Part shown: positions 35,471 through 42,967 of the stretch, piece after piece
Layout of the letters: every line of letters begins with the position of its first letter
Numbering within the stretch: position 1 is the stretch's first letter
Assembly (NCBI GenBank): GCA_005881715.1
Contig: VBEE01000055.1
Coordinates: forward strand, 46,661-89,931
Source: Chloroflexota bacterium
Lineage (GTDB): Bacteria > Chloroflexota > Dormibacteria > CF-121
Length of the DNA stretch: 43,271 nt
Direction of reading: 5' to 3'
Program-made: the position numbers and the translations under genes
Notes under the pieces: generated by a model
What the model was told of the DNA's origin: nothing
Database searches by the model: none
Seen by the model: the letters and a program-made list of their open reading frames with translations, nothing else

Positions 35471-36529
35471 ATGATTCAGCGTCGCCGCGTCGAAGAGCTA
35501 TGGCGAAGCCGTGACTTCCGCGCCCTGATCTTCCTGGGCGTTCTGGCGGTGCTGACGCTGATCCTGGCGATCGCGATCCGGGGCATCCTCGGCCCCTTCC
35601 TCCTCGCCGCCATCCTGGCCCTGATCGTGAATCCGGCTGTGAATGCGGCGGAGCGCCGCCGCGTTCCCCGGGCGGTCGCGATCCTGGTCCTCTACGGCGT
35701 CCTTGCGGGGATCCTGGCCGCGGGCGTCTTCTACCTGGTTCCGGTCGTCCGCCAGGAGGTTGACGCGCTCGTGGCCCAGGGGCCGGCGATCGCGAGCTAC
35801 TTCCAGAACCTGGCCGACGAGCAGCACGTGGTCTCGGTGCTGGGCATCCCGATCGACCTGCGGCAGGCCTACACCGATTCCGTCCGAAACCTGCCGGCCC
35901 TGCTGGCCGGCCACCTTTCGTCCGTGGTGGAGAACGTCTTCATGCTGGTCAACTGGATCTTTCAGACCGTCCTCATCCTGCTGGTGGCCTTCTTCCTGGT
36001 TAAGGATGCCCACGCCATCCGGCGCTTTTTCGAGGGACTCATCCCACACGGTTATCGAACGGACGCCCGTGATCTCGCGGCCGAGATCTATCGCATGCTG
36101 GGCGCCTACATGCGCGGCCAGCTGCTCATCTGCGCCCTCGTCGGCTTGTTTACCGGCGTCGCGCTCTGGCTGGTGGGGGTCCCGTATTCGCTCGTCCTCG
36201 GCATCGTCGCCGGGGTCACCGCCTTCATCCCGTTTATCGGGCCGTTTCTCGGCGCGCTGCCGGCGATCGCCGTGGCGGCCTTCGTCTCGCAATCGTCGGG
36301 CAAGGTGGTCATCGTGCTGATCGTGTACTTCGTGATCTCGAACGTGATCTACAACTTCGTGTCACCCAAGGTGTTTGGCAACGCGGTCCACCTCAGCCCC
36401 ATGCTGGTCATCATCGCGTTCGTTGTCGGCGGGTACCTGGGCGGCATCCTGGGGCTCTTCGTTGCCGTACCGGCGGCGGCCGCGCTGCGCATTCTGTTCC
36501 TCTACGCTCACGAGCGCGTCTACGCCTGA
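35471..36529 (+). CDS. AI-2E family / PerM-like transporter
   Basis: The 352-residue membrane protein has the family layout: two N-terminal segments (ALIFLGVLAVLTLILAIAI, LGPFLLAAILALIVNPAV), a third (AIILVLYGVLAGILAAGVF-like), a soluble segment, then a group of C-terminal spans with FIPFIGPFLGALPAIAVA and the conserved VSPKVFGNAVHLSPMLVIIAFVVGGYLGGILGLFVAVPAAA. These proteins act as exporters or cation/proton antiporters; the substrate cannot be told. ATG 35471 fits the leaderless spacing. The gene ends just before or inside the start of the metallophosphoesterase. Confidence 0.9.
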   Translation: MIQRRRVEELWRSRDFRALIFLGVLAVLTLILAIAIRGILGPFLLAAILALIVNPAVNAAERRRVPRAVAILVLYGVLAGILAAGVFYLVPVVRQEVDALVAQGPAIASYFQNLADEQHVVSVLGIPIDLRQAYTDSVRNLPALLAGHLSSVVENVFMLVNWIFQTVLILLVAFFLVKDAHAIRRFFEGLIPHGYRTDARDLAAEIYRMLGAYMRGQLLICALVGLFTGVALWLVGVPYSLVLGIVAGVTAFIPFIGPFLGALPAIAVAAFVSQSSGKVVIVLIVYFVISNVIYNFVSPKVFGNAVHLSPMLVIIAFVVGGYLGGILGLFVAVPAAAALRILFLYAHERVYA

Positions 36530-37253
36530 ACCGGCCCGGGGGCCGACGCTCGGGCTCCTCTCCGACGTTCACAGCAATCTCGAAGCACTCGAGGCGGTCC
36601 TGGAGAGGATGCCGAAGGTGGACCGGATCCTGGTCCTGGGCGACATCGTCGGCTACGGGCCTGACCCCAACGCGGTAATCGCTCGACTGCAGTCGGTGCG
36701 AGCCCGGGCCGTGATGGGAAATCACGACCAGGCGATGCTCGATCCATCACTCCTCGACTGGTTCAACCCGCACGCCGCCGCCGCGGCTCGCTGGACCCAG
36801 ACGGTGCTCACCCCGCAGAGCCGTCGCTATCTGACGTCGTTACCGAAGTACGGAAGGGTCGGCCGTCACCGCTACGTCCACGGCAGCCCGCGAAAGCCGT
36901 ACATCTGGGAATACATCCTCGACGAGCTGCAGGCGCTCGAGATCCTGATGAGGCTTGGCGATCGGTTCTGCTTCTTCGGGCACACCCACCTGCCGCGCAT
37001 CTTCACGACCGAGGGCGAGCAGGTTCCACAGGCCGACGACTGGATTCCGCTCCCGCCCGCCGCCCTGGTAAACCCGGGGAGCGTCGGCCAGCCTCGCGAC
37101 GGCAACCCCGATGCCGCCTACGCGGTCGTCGACCTGGAGGCCGGAGCGGTGCGGTTCGGCCGCGTCCCCTACGATCTCGTCACGACCCAGGCGAAGATCC
37201 GGCAGGCTGGGCTGCCGGAGGTGGAAGCGGTCCGGCTGGCGCTGGGCCAGTAG
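36462..37253 (+). CDS. Metallophosphoesterase (YfcE/DUF2156-like calcineurin fold), start uncertain
   Basis: The recognisable part runs from about 36543 (LGLLSDVHSNLEALEAVL) and has the calcineurin-like metal motifs DVHSN, GDIVGYGPDPNAV, GNHD, then FCFFGHTHLPRIF and VNPGSVGQPRDGNPDAAY. It is a cytoplasmic phosphodiesterase or phosphatase of unknown substrate. The start is a problem: no ATG or GTG lies near the motif in frame. TTG 36462, inside the end of the PerM gene, is the nearest standard start and would add a 27-residue basic lead; the frame is open back to ATG 36375. An unusual start codon close to the PerM stop (36529) is also possible. Confidence 0.82.
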   Translation: MPYRRRPRCAFCSSTLTSASTPEPARGPTLGLLSDVHSNLEALEAVLERMPKVDRILVLGDIVGYGPDPNAVIARLQSVRARAVMGNHDQAMLDPSLLDWFNPHAAAAARWTQTVLTPQSRRYLTSLPKYGRVGRHRYVHGSPRKPYIWEYILDELQALEILMRLGDRFCFFGHTHLPRIFTTEGEQVPQADDWIPLPPAALVNPGSVGQPRDGNPDAAYAVVDLEAGAVRFGRVPYDLVTTQAKIRQAGLPEVEAVRLALGQ

Positions 37254-37291
37254 CTGCGCCGGGCCGCAAGCTGCGACGCTGTGGCCTGACC

Positions 37292-37297
37292 TAGAAT
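37292..37297 (+). promoter_or_regulatory. -10 box for the TrkA-N gene pair
   Basis: TAGAAT lies 14 bases before ATG 37312 in the 58-base gap after the metallophosphoesterase, leaving a leader of about 7 bases. Confidence 0.4.
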
Positions 37298-37311
37298 TGG
37301 GACTCGATTCA

Positions 37312-37710
37312 ATGAAGCTGGTGATTGTCGGCTGCGGCCGCGTCGGCGCAATGGCGGCCGTCGCCCTGTCAAGGGCGGGTCACCAGGTGACCGTCGTTGA
37401 TGTGAATCGGCGCGCGTTCGATCGGCTGGGGAGCGATTTCACGGGGGAGATGATTCTCGGCAACGGGATCGATGAGGATGTCCTGCGCCAGGCCGGCATC
37501 GAGACCGCGGATGGCTTCGCCTCCCTGACCAACGGCGACAATCGAAACATCATGGCGGCCCAGATCGCCCGCGAGATTTTCAAGGTCCCCCGGGTGATCA
37601 CCCGGATCTACGACCCGATGCGCGAGGATGTCTACCGTGAGCTCGGCCTCGACACCGTCTGCCCGACGCTTTCCGGGGCAAAAGCGATCCATGCCATGCT
37701 GAAGGAATGA
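37312..37710 (+). CDS. TrkA-N domain protein 1 (potassium-uptake regulator)
   Basis: The 132-residue protein is a lone Rossmann RCK/TrkA-N domain: VIVGCGRVGAMAAVALSRAG with GxGxxG, then VVDVNRRAFDRLGSDFTGEMILGNGIDEDVLRQAGIETADGFASLTNGDNRNI. Such domains bind NAD(H) or ATP/ADP and gate Trk/Ktr potassium channels. It lacks the C-terminal TrkA-C domain. Its stop overlaps the start of the second TrkA-N gene (ATGA, 37707-37710), so the two probably form a heteromeric ring. The membrane subunit (TrkH/KtrB) is not in the window. Confidence 0.9.
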   Translation: MKLVIVGCGRVGAMAAVALSRAGHQVTVVDVNRRAFDRLGSDFTGEMILGNGIDEDVLRQAGIETADGFASLTNGDNRNIMAAQIAREIFKVPRVITRIYDPMREDVYRELGLDTVCPTLSGAKAIHAMLKE

Positions 37711-38123
37711 GCGAGCCAATGTACGTCATCGTGATCGGCGGCGGGAAGGTGGGCTACTACCTGAGCAAGCACCTGCTGGATCGAGGCTACGAGGTCACGC
37801 TGATCGAGAAGGACCCACGCCGGGCCGAAGTCCTGAATTCGGTATTGGGCGAGATCGTGATGGTGGGGGACGGCGACGAGATGGCCTTTTTAGCCACGAC
37901 CGGCATGGAGCGGGCGGATGTGGTGGTCGCCGTCACCGGCGATGACGAGGACAACCTGGTCGCCCTGCAGCTGGCCAAGGAGCGCTTCAAGGTGCCGCGC
38001 ACCATCGCCCGGGTCAACAACCCCGCCAATGTGAGCATCTTCAAGATGCTGGGCGTCGACGAGGCTGTCTCTGCCACCGAGGTGCTCCTGGGCGCCCTCG
38101 AACCCAAGATCGGCGGGCAATAA
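37707..38123 (+). CDS. TrkA-N domain protein 2 (potassium-uptake regulator)
   Basis: The 138-residue protein is a second single TrkA-N domain: MYVIVIGGGKVGYYLSKHLLDRGYEVTLIEKDPRRAEVLNSVLGEIVMVGDGDE. It differs enough from its neighbour to be an old duplication; the acidic residue after beta-2 (E in LIEKD) favours NAD(H) or adenine-nucleotide binding. No TrkA-C domain is present. It is coupled by a 4-base overlap to the first gene and faces the convergent DUF5679 gene. Confidence 0.9.
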   Translation: MSEPMYVIVIGGGKVGYYLSKHLLDRGYEVTLIEKDPRRAEVLNSVLGEIVMVGDGDEMAFLATTGMERADVVVAVTGDDEDNLVALQLAKERFKVPRTIARVNNPANVSIFKMLGVDEAVSATEVLLGALEPKIGGQ

Positions 38124-38147
38124 AAAAGGGCCGCCGGCAGGCGGCCC
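38121..38147 (-). terminator. Intrinsic terminator of the DUF5679 gene
   Basis: GGGCCGCC-ggca-GGCGGCCC forms a perfect 8-bp stem. On the minus strand it is followed by six U residues (complement of 38122-38127), so it terminates the minus-strand DUF5679 transcript. On the plus strand no U-tract follows, but the stem may still serve the TrkA pair. Confidence 0.85.
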
Positions 38148-38165
38148 TCGGATTGGTGGTCAGAC

Positions 38166-38309
38166 CTACTTGGCTTTACCGATCTTGTAGATCTTGGTCC
38201 CGCACTTCGGGCATGTGCCGACGGTGGCAGGCTTACCGTTCTTCATGGTGATCTGCTGAGGGTCGCGCATTTCGACCTTCATTTTGTCCTTCAAGCAGTA
38301 ACCTTCCAT
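38166..38309 (-). CDS. DUF5679 zinc-ribbon-like protein
   Basis: The 47-residue protein MEGYCLKDKMKVEMRDPQQI... matches the DUF5679 pattern: GYC at the start, PQQITMKNGKPATVGTCPKCGTKIYKIGK at the end. Family members usually have two CxxC pairs; here the first pair reads CLKD (C5, D8), so one cysteine is replaced by aspartate, while CPKC (33-36) is intact. The function of the family is unknown. ATG 38309 is preceded by GGAGGG about 15 bases upstream, rather far. It has its own terminator. Confidence 0.85.
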   Translation of the reverse strand: MEGYCLKDKMKVEMRDPQQITMKNGKPATVGTCPKCGTKIYKIGKAK

Positions 38310-38445
38310 GTCTTATAAAGTGACCCTCCTGCACTCAAGATTTAAGTAGTCGCCCGGCAACACCGCCTGATTCTAGTCGCGCTTCGGACCCAATTCAACC
38401 CGAGTTCGCCCGAATACGCCCGGAGAACCCTATGTTGGAGGCCGC

Positions 38446-39689
38446 ATGCTGTTCCTGACCGAGGTCCTGGGAGCCGAGGTGGTGGACGTCCGCCAGCGCC
38501 GCAGCGGGCGCGTCAAAGACCTCGCCGTGCGCATCCAGGAGCCCTATCCGGTGGTCACTGGGCTGGTGGTTTCGCGGCGTCGGGAGCTGCTCATTCCCTG
38601 GTCCTCGGTGCGCGCCATCGCGGGCCGCGAGGTAGCGCTCCGGGTCACCACCGAGGACGTCGAGAAGCACCGGGCTTCGCCCGATGAGGTGTGGCTGGCG
38701 CGCGACGTGCTGGACAAGCAGATCGTCGACCTCGACGGCCGGCGGGTGGTCCGCGTCAACGACCTCCAGCTCACGGAGGTGCGCGGGGAGCTGCTGCTGG
38801 TCGCCGCCGACATCGGCATCCGCGGCATCCTGCGCCGGCTCGGCCTGGAGGCTCTCGGCAAGGCCGTGGCCCACCTCTTCGGACGCAACCTGCCCATGGT
38901 GCTGGTGGCCTGGAACGTGGTCTCGCCGCTGGAGCCGCAGGCGGTCCAGGCCGCGGCGGCCGGGGACGAGCTGCGGCTGCGCATCTCGGGCAAGCGGATC
39001 GCCAAGCTGCACCCGGCCGACATCGCGGACATCGTTGAGGACCTGGGCGCCAAGGACCGCAAGGCCGTCTTCGAGTCCCTGGAGGAGGAGATCGCAGCCG
39101 ACACCCTGGAGGAGATGGAGCTCGAGGACCAGGTCTCGGTGATCGAGCACATGGACGCCCAGCGCGCCAGCGAGATCCTGGAGGAGATGCCCCCCGACGA
39201 GGTGGCGGACATCCTGACCGAGCTGCCGAGGGAGCGGGCGGAGCGGCTGCTGAGCCTCATGGAGACGGAGGGGGCCCGGGACGTCGAGGAGCTGCTCGCC
39301 TACGAGGAGAACACGGCCGGCGGCCCAGCGAGGCCCTCACCGCGCAGCAGAGCATCGACGAGCTGCGGCGGATGGAGCCCGACGCCGAGTCCGTCTACTA
39401 CGTGTTCGTGGTCGACGGCCAGGAGCACCTGCAGGGCGTGCTCTCGCTGCGCGACCTGATCGTGTCTTCACCGGACAAGCCGATCCGCGAATTCATGATC
39501 CGGGACGTGGTGACGGTCCGGCCCGAGGCCTCGGCTCACGAGGTGGCCGCCGTGCTCTCCAAGTACAACCTGCTGGCGGTGCCGGTGGTGGACGAGGAGC
39601 ACCACCTGCGCGGCATCGTGACCGTGGACGACGCCCTCGATGAGGTGCTGCCTGATTCCGTGAAGCGCAAGCTTCCGAGGCCCGTCTAG
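38446..39689 (+). pseudogene. PRC-barrel / MgtE-N / CBS magnesium-sensor-like protein, frameshifted
   Basis: The first frame (38446 to about 39324) encodes PRC-barrel-like segments (EVVDVRQRRSGRVKDLAVRIQ, then WLARDVLDKQIVDLDGRRVVRVNDLQL) and an MgtE N domain (LHPADIADIVEDLGAKDRKAVFESLEEE ... LLAYEENTAGG). After ENTAGG the frame is lost; the CBS pair continues in another frame from about 39330 (EALTAQQSIDELRRMEPDAESVYYVFVVDG) to the stop at 39689. Compared with MgtE proteins about ten residues (the usual MTTEFV stretch) are missing, so a small deletion, not a single-base slip, caused the break. GGAGG precedes ATG 38446. It lacks the MgtE membrane domain. The NRAMP-like gene follows. This could be an assembly error. 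Confidence 0.8.
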
Positions 39690-39869
39690 AGGTGCCCCTG
39701 AGGAGCGAATCCAGATCTTCGGCGCCCATGCACCCCATCTGCGGCGTCACCTCCTGCGCTACTCACTCACGCAGCTCGGGCTGCGTTCGCTGCGTTGCTC
39801 GTCGGTTCCTTGCATCTGGGGCACCTGGCCACCGAATCTCTCGGCCCGCCCCTCAGAGGCACCTCTAGA
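39685..39869. repeat. Long imperfect inverted repeat between the MgtE-N gene and the NRAMP-like gene
   Basis: The outer arms 39685-39707 and 39847-39869 are complementary at 21 of 23 positions (both begin TCTAGAGGTGCC when read inward). Pairing continues without gaps to 39742 and 39812, about 42 of 58 positions in all. A smaller perfect hairpin CGCAGC-tcgg-GCTGCG lies inside at about 39770-39785. The left arm contains the stop codon of the MgtE-N gene. It could be a remnant of a small mobile element, a cruciform, or a folded RNA leader of the transporter gene. Confidence 0.65.
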
Positions 39870-39881
39870 GCGCCCGGCCGC

Positions 39882-41159
39882 GTGCTCGACGGCCTGATCG
39901 CCCGCCTCCGCCGCTTCCGGCGGATCTTCATCCTGCTGGCCGTGATCGGCCCGGGCCTGATCACCATGAACGCCGGCAACGACGCCGGCGCCATCGCCAC
40001 CTACTCCCAGGCCGGCGCCGAGTTCGGGTTCCGGATGCTCTGGCTGCTGGTCGTTATCACGCTCAGCCTCGCCGTCGTCAACGAGATGGGCGCGCGCATG
40101 GGCGTGGTCACCGGCAAGGGCCTGGCCGACCTGATCCGCGAGCGCTTCGGCGTCCGCAGCACCACCTTCGCCATGCTCCTGCTCCTGGTGGCCAACGCGG
40201 TCACCACCACGGCCGAGTTCGCCGGCGTGGCGGCTGCCCTCGAGCTCTTCCACGTCCCCCGCTTTGCGTCTGTGCCGGTGGTGGCGATCGCGATCTGGCT
40301 GCTGATCGGGCGCGGCAGCTACCCAGTGGTGGAGAGGGTCCTGCTCACGATCGGGGTGGTCTACCTGGCCTACATCATCTCGGGGCTGCTGGCGCATCCC
40401 GACTGGCGCACGGTGGGCACCTCGATCGTGCTCCCGCGGCCCGATTCCAACCGCGCCTACTTCCTGCTCGCGATCGGCCTGGTGGGCACCACCATCGCCC
40501 CCTGGATGCAGTTCTACCTGCAGTCCTCGGTGGCCGAAAAGGGCATCCCCAACGAGCAGCTCGGCTACAGCCAGGTCGACGTGGTCTCGGGAGCGATCTT
40601 CGCGGATGTGGTCGCCTTCTTCATCATCGTGGCCGCCGCCGCCACCCTGTACGGGCACCTCACGCCGGGCCAGCTGGGCAACATGCAGGCGGCCGACTAC
40701 GCGCGGGCCCTGTCGCCGGTCGTCGGTTCGGGCGCCGCCATCCTCTTCGCGGTAGGGCTGCTCGGAGCCTCGCTGCTCTCGGCGGGAGTCGTGCCGCTGT
40801 CCACCGCCTACACGGTCACCGAGGCCTTCGGCTGGGAGCGAGGCGTGGGTCAGCGCATGGCCGAGGCGCCGGCGTTCTTCGGCATCTTCAGCGGCCTGAT
40901 CGTGATCGGCGCCGTGACCGTGCTGGTGCCCGGGGTGCCACTGGTCTCCCTGATCCTGCTAAGCCAGGAGATCAACGGCCTGATCCTGTCCGCGATCCTG
41001 ATCTACATGCTGGTGCTCGTGAACGACCGCCGGGTGATGGGCCGCTACGTCAACGGGGTCGTCGCCAACCTGATCGGCGGCGCCACGGTGCTGCTGCTGG
41101 TGGTGATGACGGCGCTGCTCCTGCTCAGCGTGCTCCCGGGCTCCCCGCTCTCCGGCTGA
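39882..41159 (+). CDS. NRAMP-related divalent-metal transporter
   Basis: The 425-residue protein has 11 membrane segments with the NRAMP layout. The first helix reads GPGLITMNAGNDAGAIATYSQ where Mn/Fe transporters have DPGN, and helix 6 reads GTTIAPWMQFYLQSSVAEKG where they have an MPH motif, so the metal-binding methionine pattern differs from classical MntH. This fits the NRAMP-related Mg2+-type branch better; I infer Mg2+ or Mn2+ as substrate. GTG 39882 is preferred because upstream codons (to TTG 39795) come from the inverted repeat. The neighbouring MgtE-N/CBS gene suggests a partner sensor. The 3' end overlaps the convergent kinase pseudogene by 35 bases. Confidence 0.88.
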   Translation: MLDGLIARLRRFRRIFILLAVIGPGLITMNAGNDAGAIATYSQAGAEFGFRMLWLLVVITLSLAVVNEMGARMGVVTGKGLADLIRERFGVRSTTFAMLLLLVANAVTTTAEFAGVAAALELFHVPRFASVPVVAIAIWLLIGRGSYPVVERVLLTIGVVYLAYIISGLLAHPDWRTVGTSIVLPRPDSNRAYFLLAIGLVGTTIAPWMQFYLQSSVAEKGIPNEQLGYSQVDVVSGAIFADVVAFFIIVAAAATLYGHLTPGQLGNMQAADYARALSPVVGSGAAILFAVGLLGASLLSAGVVPLSTAYTVTEAFGWERGVGQRMAEAPAFFGIFSGLIVIGAVTVLVPGVPLVSLILLSQEINGLILSAILIYMLVLVNDRRVMGRYVNGVVANLIGGATVLLLVVMTALLLLSVLPGSPLSG

Positions 41160-41943
41160 GGCTCTGCGCAGTCGCGCGCGCCAGCGAGCGCACCCCCACG
41201 TCCTCGATGGCGAGGGCGGCGGCGGCGACGCCCCAGCGCAGGCTTTCGTTCAGATCGGAGGTGGCTTGCCAGCGTGCCAGGAAAGCGCCCGCCAGGGCGT
41301 CTCCGGCCCCGGTGGTGTCCACGACCCGCGCAGGCAGTGCCTCCGCGTGGACCACTTGAGTACCAGGCCCTGGAGACCATGGCGGCGCCGGAAGTCTTGA
41401 GGATCCTGACCGCCCACCGCGGCCAGCTCGGCCTGGTTGCAGAAGAACCAGCCGGCGGTCTCCAGGATCCCCGCCAGCGCCGACGGCTGCGCCAGCGTGT
41501 ACGAGAGCATGGCATCGGCGGCCAGCAGCTCGGCGCCGGCCAACGCCCGCAAGGCCTCGAGCTGGCGATCGGGGCGCATGGACCCGGCGAAAGCCCAGCC
41601 CCGAAAATCGGGTGGCGGGCGCGGCGTCCAGGCGTCGTAGATGGAGTCGCGGCTGCCCAGGTCGCGGTTGCGGCCGCCCACATCGAGCGCGCTCCAGCGG
41701 TAGGTCGGCGCCGCCAGCACTTCCAGCCGGCTCAAATCCACACTGCGATCCGCGAAGATCCCGCGCACGCGCTCGACCGCGTCCTCGCCAACCGGCGCCA
41801 CCATCGCCACGGGCCCTACCAGTGAGGCCGCCAGTGCGAAATAGACGGCGGAGCCGCCGAGCTCGTCTGCGACCCGGCCATATGGACCTTCCAGTGTGTC
41901 GAGGGGTGTCGAGGGCGATCGAGCCCACGACCAACAGACTCAC
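41125..41943 (-). pseudogene. PfkB-family sugar kinase, broken by two frameshifts
   Basis: The pieces in order are: SLLVVGSIALDT at the start (GTG 41943); after a 10-base tandem duplication (41896-41915) the reading moves to another frame with EGPYGRVADELGGSAVYFALAASLVGPVAMVAPVGEDAVERV and the central part to LQGLVLK near 41360; then a second break returns to the first frame with HAEALPARVVDTTGAGDALAGAFLARW, the PfkB signature with the catalytic aspartate in GAGD. Together they make a ribokinase/PfkB-type kinase of about 270 residues with a few residues missing at the second break. The start overlaps the PHP gene stop (GTGA). Substrate unknown. Confidence 0.82.
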
Positions 41944-42551
41944 GCGCGCTGCTGGGTGCCGCTGAGCTCGGTGACCACGTGGCGCGCCTGGCGCAGCTTG
42001 TCCAGGAAGTCGGCCGGCCCCTCGTACTCCTCGATCTCCATCCAGCTCAGCCCGAGCTCAGGGGGCGAGTGGGCATCGCTGCCGGTGGCGGCGACCTTCC
42101 GCAGCTCCTGGCAGAGCTCTGCCGCCAGCTGGTTGTCCGCCGGCCTGGCCCAGGGGTTGTAGGTCTCGATGATGTCGACTCCCGGCGCCAGCTCGATGAT
42201 CCGCTCTGGTGTGAAGCTGGCCCGGAAGCGGTCGCAGGGGTGCGCCAGGTAGGTCAGGCCGCCCTGTCCGTGGATCCGGTCCAGGGTCTCCTCCGGGTGC
42301 AGCCAGGGCTTGATCTGCTCGGCCAGGAAGAGTCCGATCACCTCGCCTTCGCGGGTCTTGATCTCCTCGCCGGCGATGGCCAGCCCGGGATGCAGGCGGC
42401 GCAGCTCGAACGCCCCGGCGGCGGTGTTGTGGTCGGTGAGCGCGATCCGGTCGAGGCCGACTTCGCGGCAGCGCGCGACCAGGTCGGCGAAGCTGGTCTT
42501 GCTGTCGGGCGAGTAGTAGCTGTGGAGGTGGAGGTCGACGCGGAGCGTCAG
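41940..42551 (-). CDS. PHP-domain phosphoesterase
   Basis: The 203-residue protein has the PHP metal motifs DLHLHSYYSPDSK, LTDHNTAAGAFEL, LAHPCDRFR and ATGSDAHSPPELG, with GEEIKTREGEVIGLFL between. PHP proteins hydrolyse phosphoesters, such as histidinol phosphate or 3',5'-nucleoside bisphosphates; the exact substrate cannot be told. No ATG, GTG or TTG lies directly before LTLRVDLHLHS; CTG 42551 overlaps the stop of the upstream gene as CTGA, and I use it. The frame is open back to 42761 but that part is low-complexity and antisense-like. Its stop overlaps the kinase start. Confidence 0.88.
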   Translation of the reverse strand: MTLRVDLHLHSYYSPDSKTSFADLVARCREVGLDRIALTDHNTAAGAFELRRLHPGLAIAGEEIKTREGEVIGLFLAEQIKPWLHPEETLDRIHGQGGLTYLAHPCDRFRASFTPERIIELAPGVDIIETYNPWARPADNQLAAELCQELRKVAATGSDAHSPPELGLSWMEIEEYEGPADFLDKLRQARHVVTELSGTQQRA

Positions 42552-42886
42552 CGGAAGAGGCGGATGATCTTGGCCGGTTTGCGGGCCTTGACCGACTGCT
42601 CCATGAGCGCTTCCTGCGCCCGGTAGAGGAACGCCATGACCTGCGCCGGCCGGCGCTCGTGGCCCAGCTCGCGGGGCAGCTCCGGATGGGCCTGGCCCAG
42701 CAGCACCAGCAGCCGCGGCATCAGCCAGCCGGGCACGATCTTGAGCCGCTGGACCAGGCACTCCTCGAGCCAGAACATGAGCTGGTCGGTCTCCCGCAAG
42801 AGGTGGCGCGGCACCTCGCGCTCGTGGAGACGGCGGCGGTGCCAGTACAGCGCGCGCTGCTGCTCGGCCACCGTCCGCTGGATCAT
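42548..42886 (-). CDS. Hypothetical 112-residue basic protein
   Basis: I do not recognise this protein. It is helical and basic, with HRRRLHEREVPRHLLRETDQLMFWLEECLVQRLKIVPGWLMPRLLVLLGQAHPELPREL and the tail KARKPAKIIRLFR. No membrane segment or known motif is clear. The start is ATG 42886, 6 bases after a TATAGT box. It is coupled to the PHP gene by a CTGA overlap (42548-42551) and so heads the operon hypothetical-PHP-kinase. Confidence 0.7.
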   Translation of the reverse strand: MIQRTVAEQQRALYWHRRRLHEREVPRHLLRETDQLMFWLEECLVQRLKIVPGWLMPRLLVLLGQAHPELPRELGHERRPAQVMAFLYRAQEALMEQSVKARKPAKIIRLFR

Positions 42887-42892
42887 CGCCCG

Positions 42893-42898
42893 ACTATA
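42893..42898 (-). promoter_or_regulatory. -10 box of a probable leaderless transcript (hypothetical-PHP-kinase operon)
   Basis: The minus strand reads TATAGT, then 6 bases, then ATG 42886. It is the fifth case of this exact spacing in the window. Confidence 0.5.
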
Positions 42899-42917
42899 TC
42901 AGCGGGTCGGGGGAACT

Positions 42918-42956
42918 CCTCCCCGCCATGTGGGGAGGTCCGGCCGCTCAGGCCGG
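42918..42956 (-). terminator. Two tandem GC-rich hairpins
   Basis: CCTCCCC/GGGGAGG (7 bp, 7-base loop, 42918-42938) and CCGGCC/GGCCGG (6 bp, 5-base loop, 42940-42956) lie between the end of the right-edge gene and the promoter of the 112-residue gene. They lack a U-tract, so termination is only suggested by their place. Confidence 0.4.
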
Positions 42957-42967
42957 GGAGGGGGACG

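Noticed and set aside
39759-40658. Minus-strand frame of 299 codons opposite the NRAMP-like gene
   Set aside because: It is low-complexity (D/H/G/R-rich) and antisense to clear membrane segments; a product of GC-rich codon structure.
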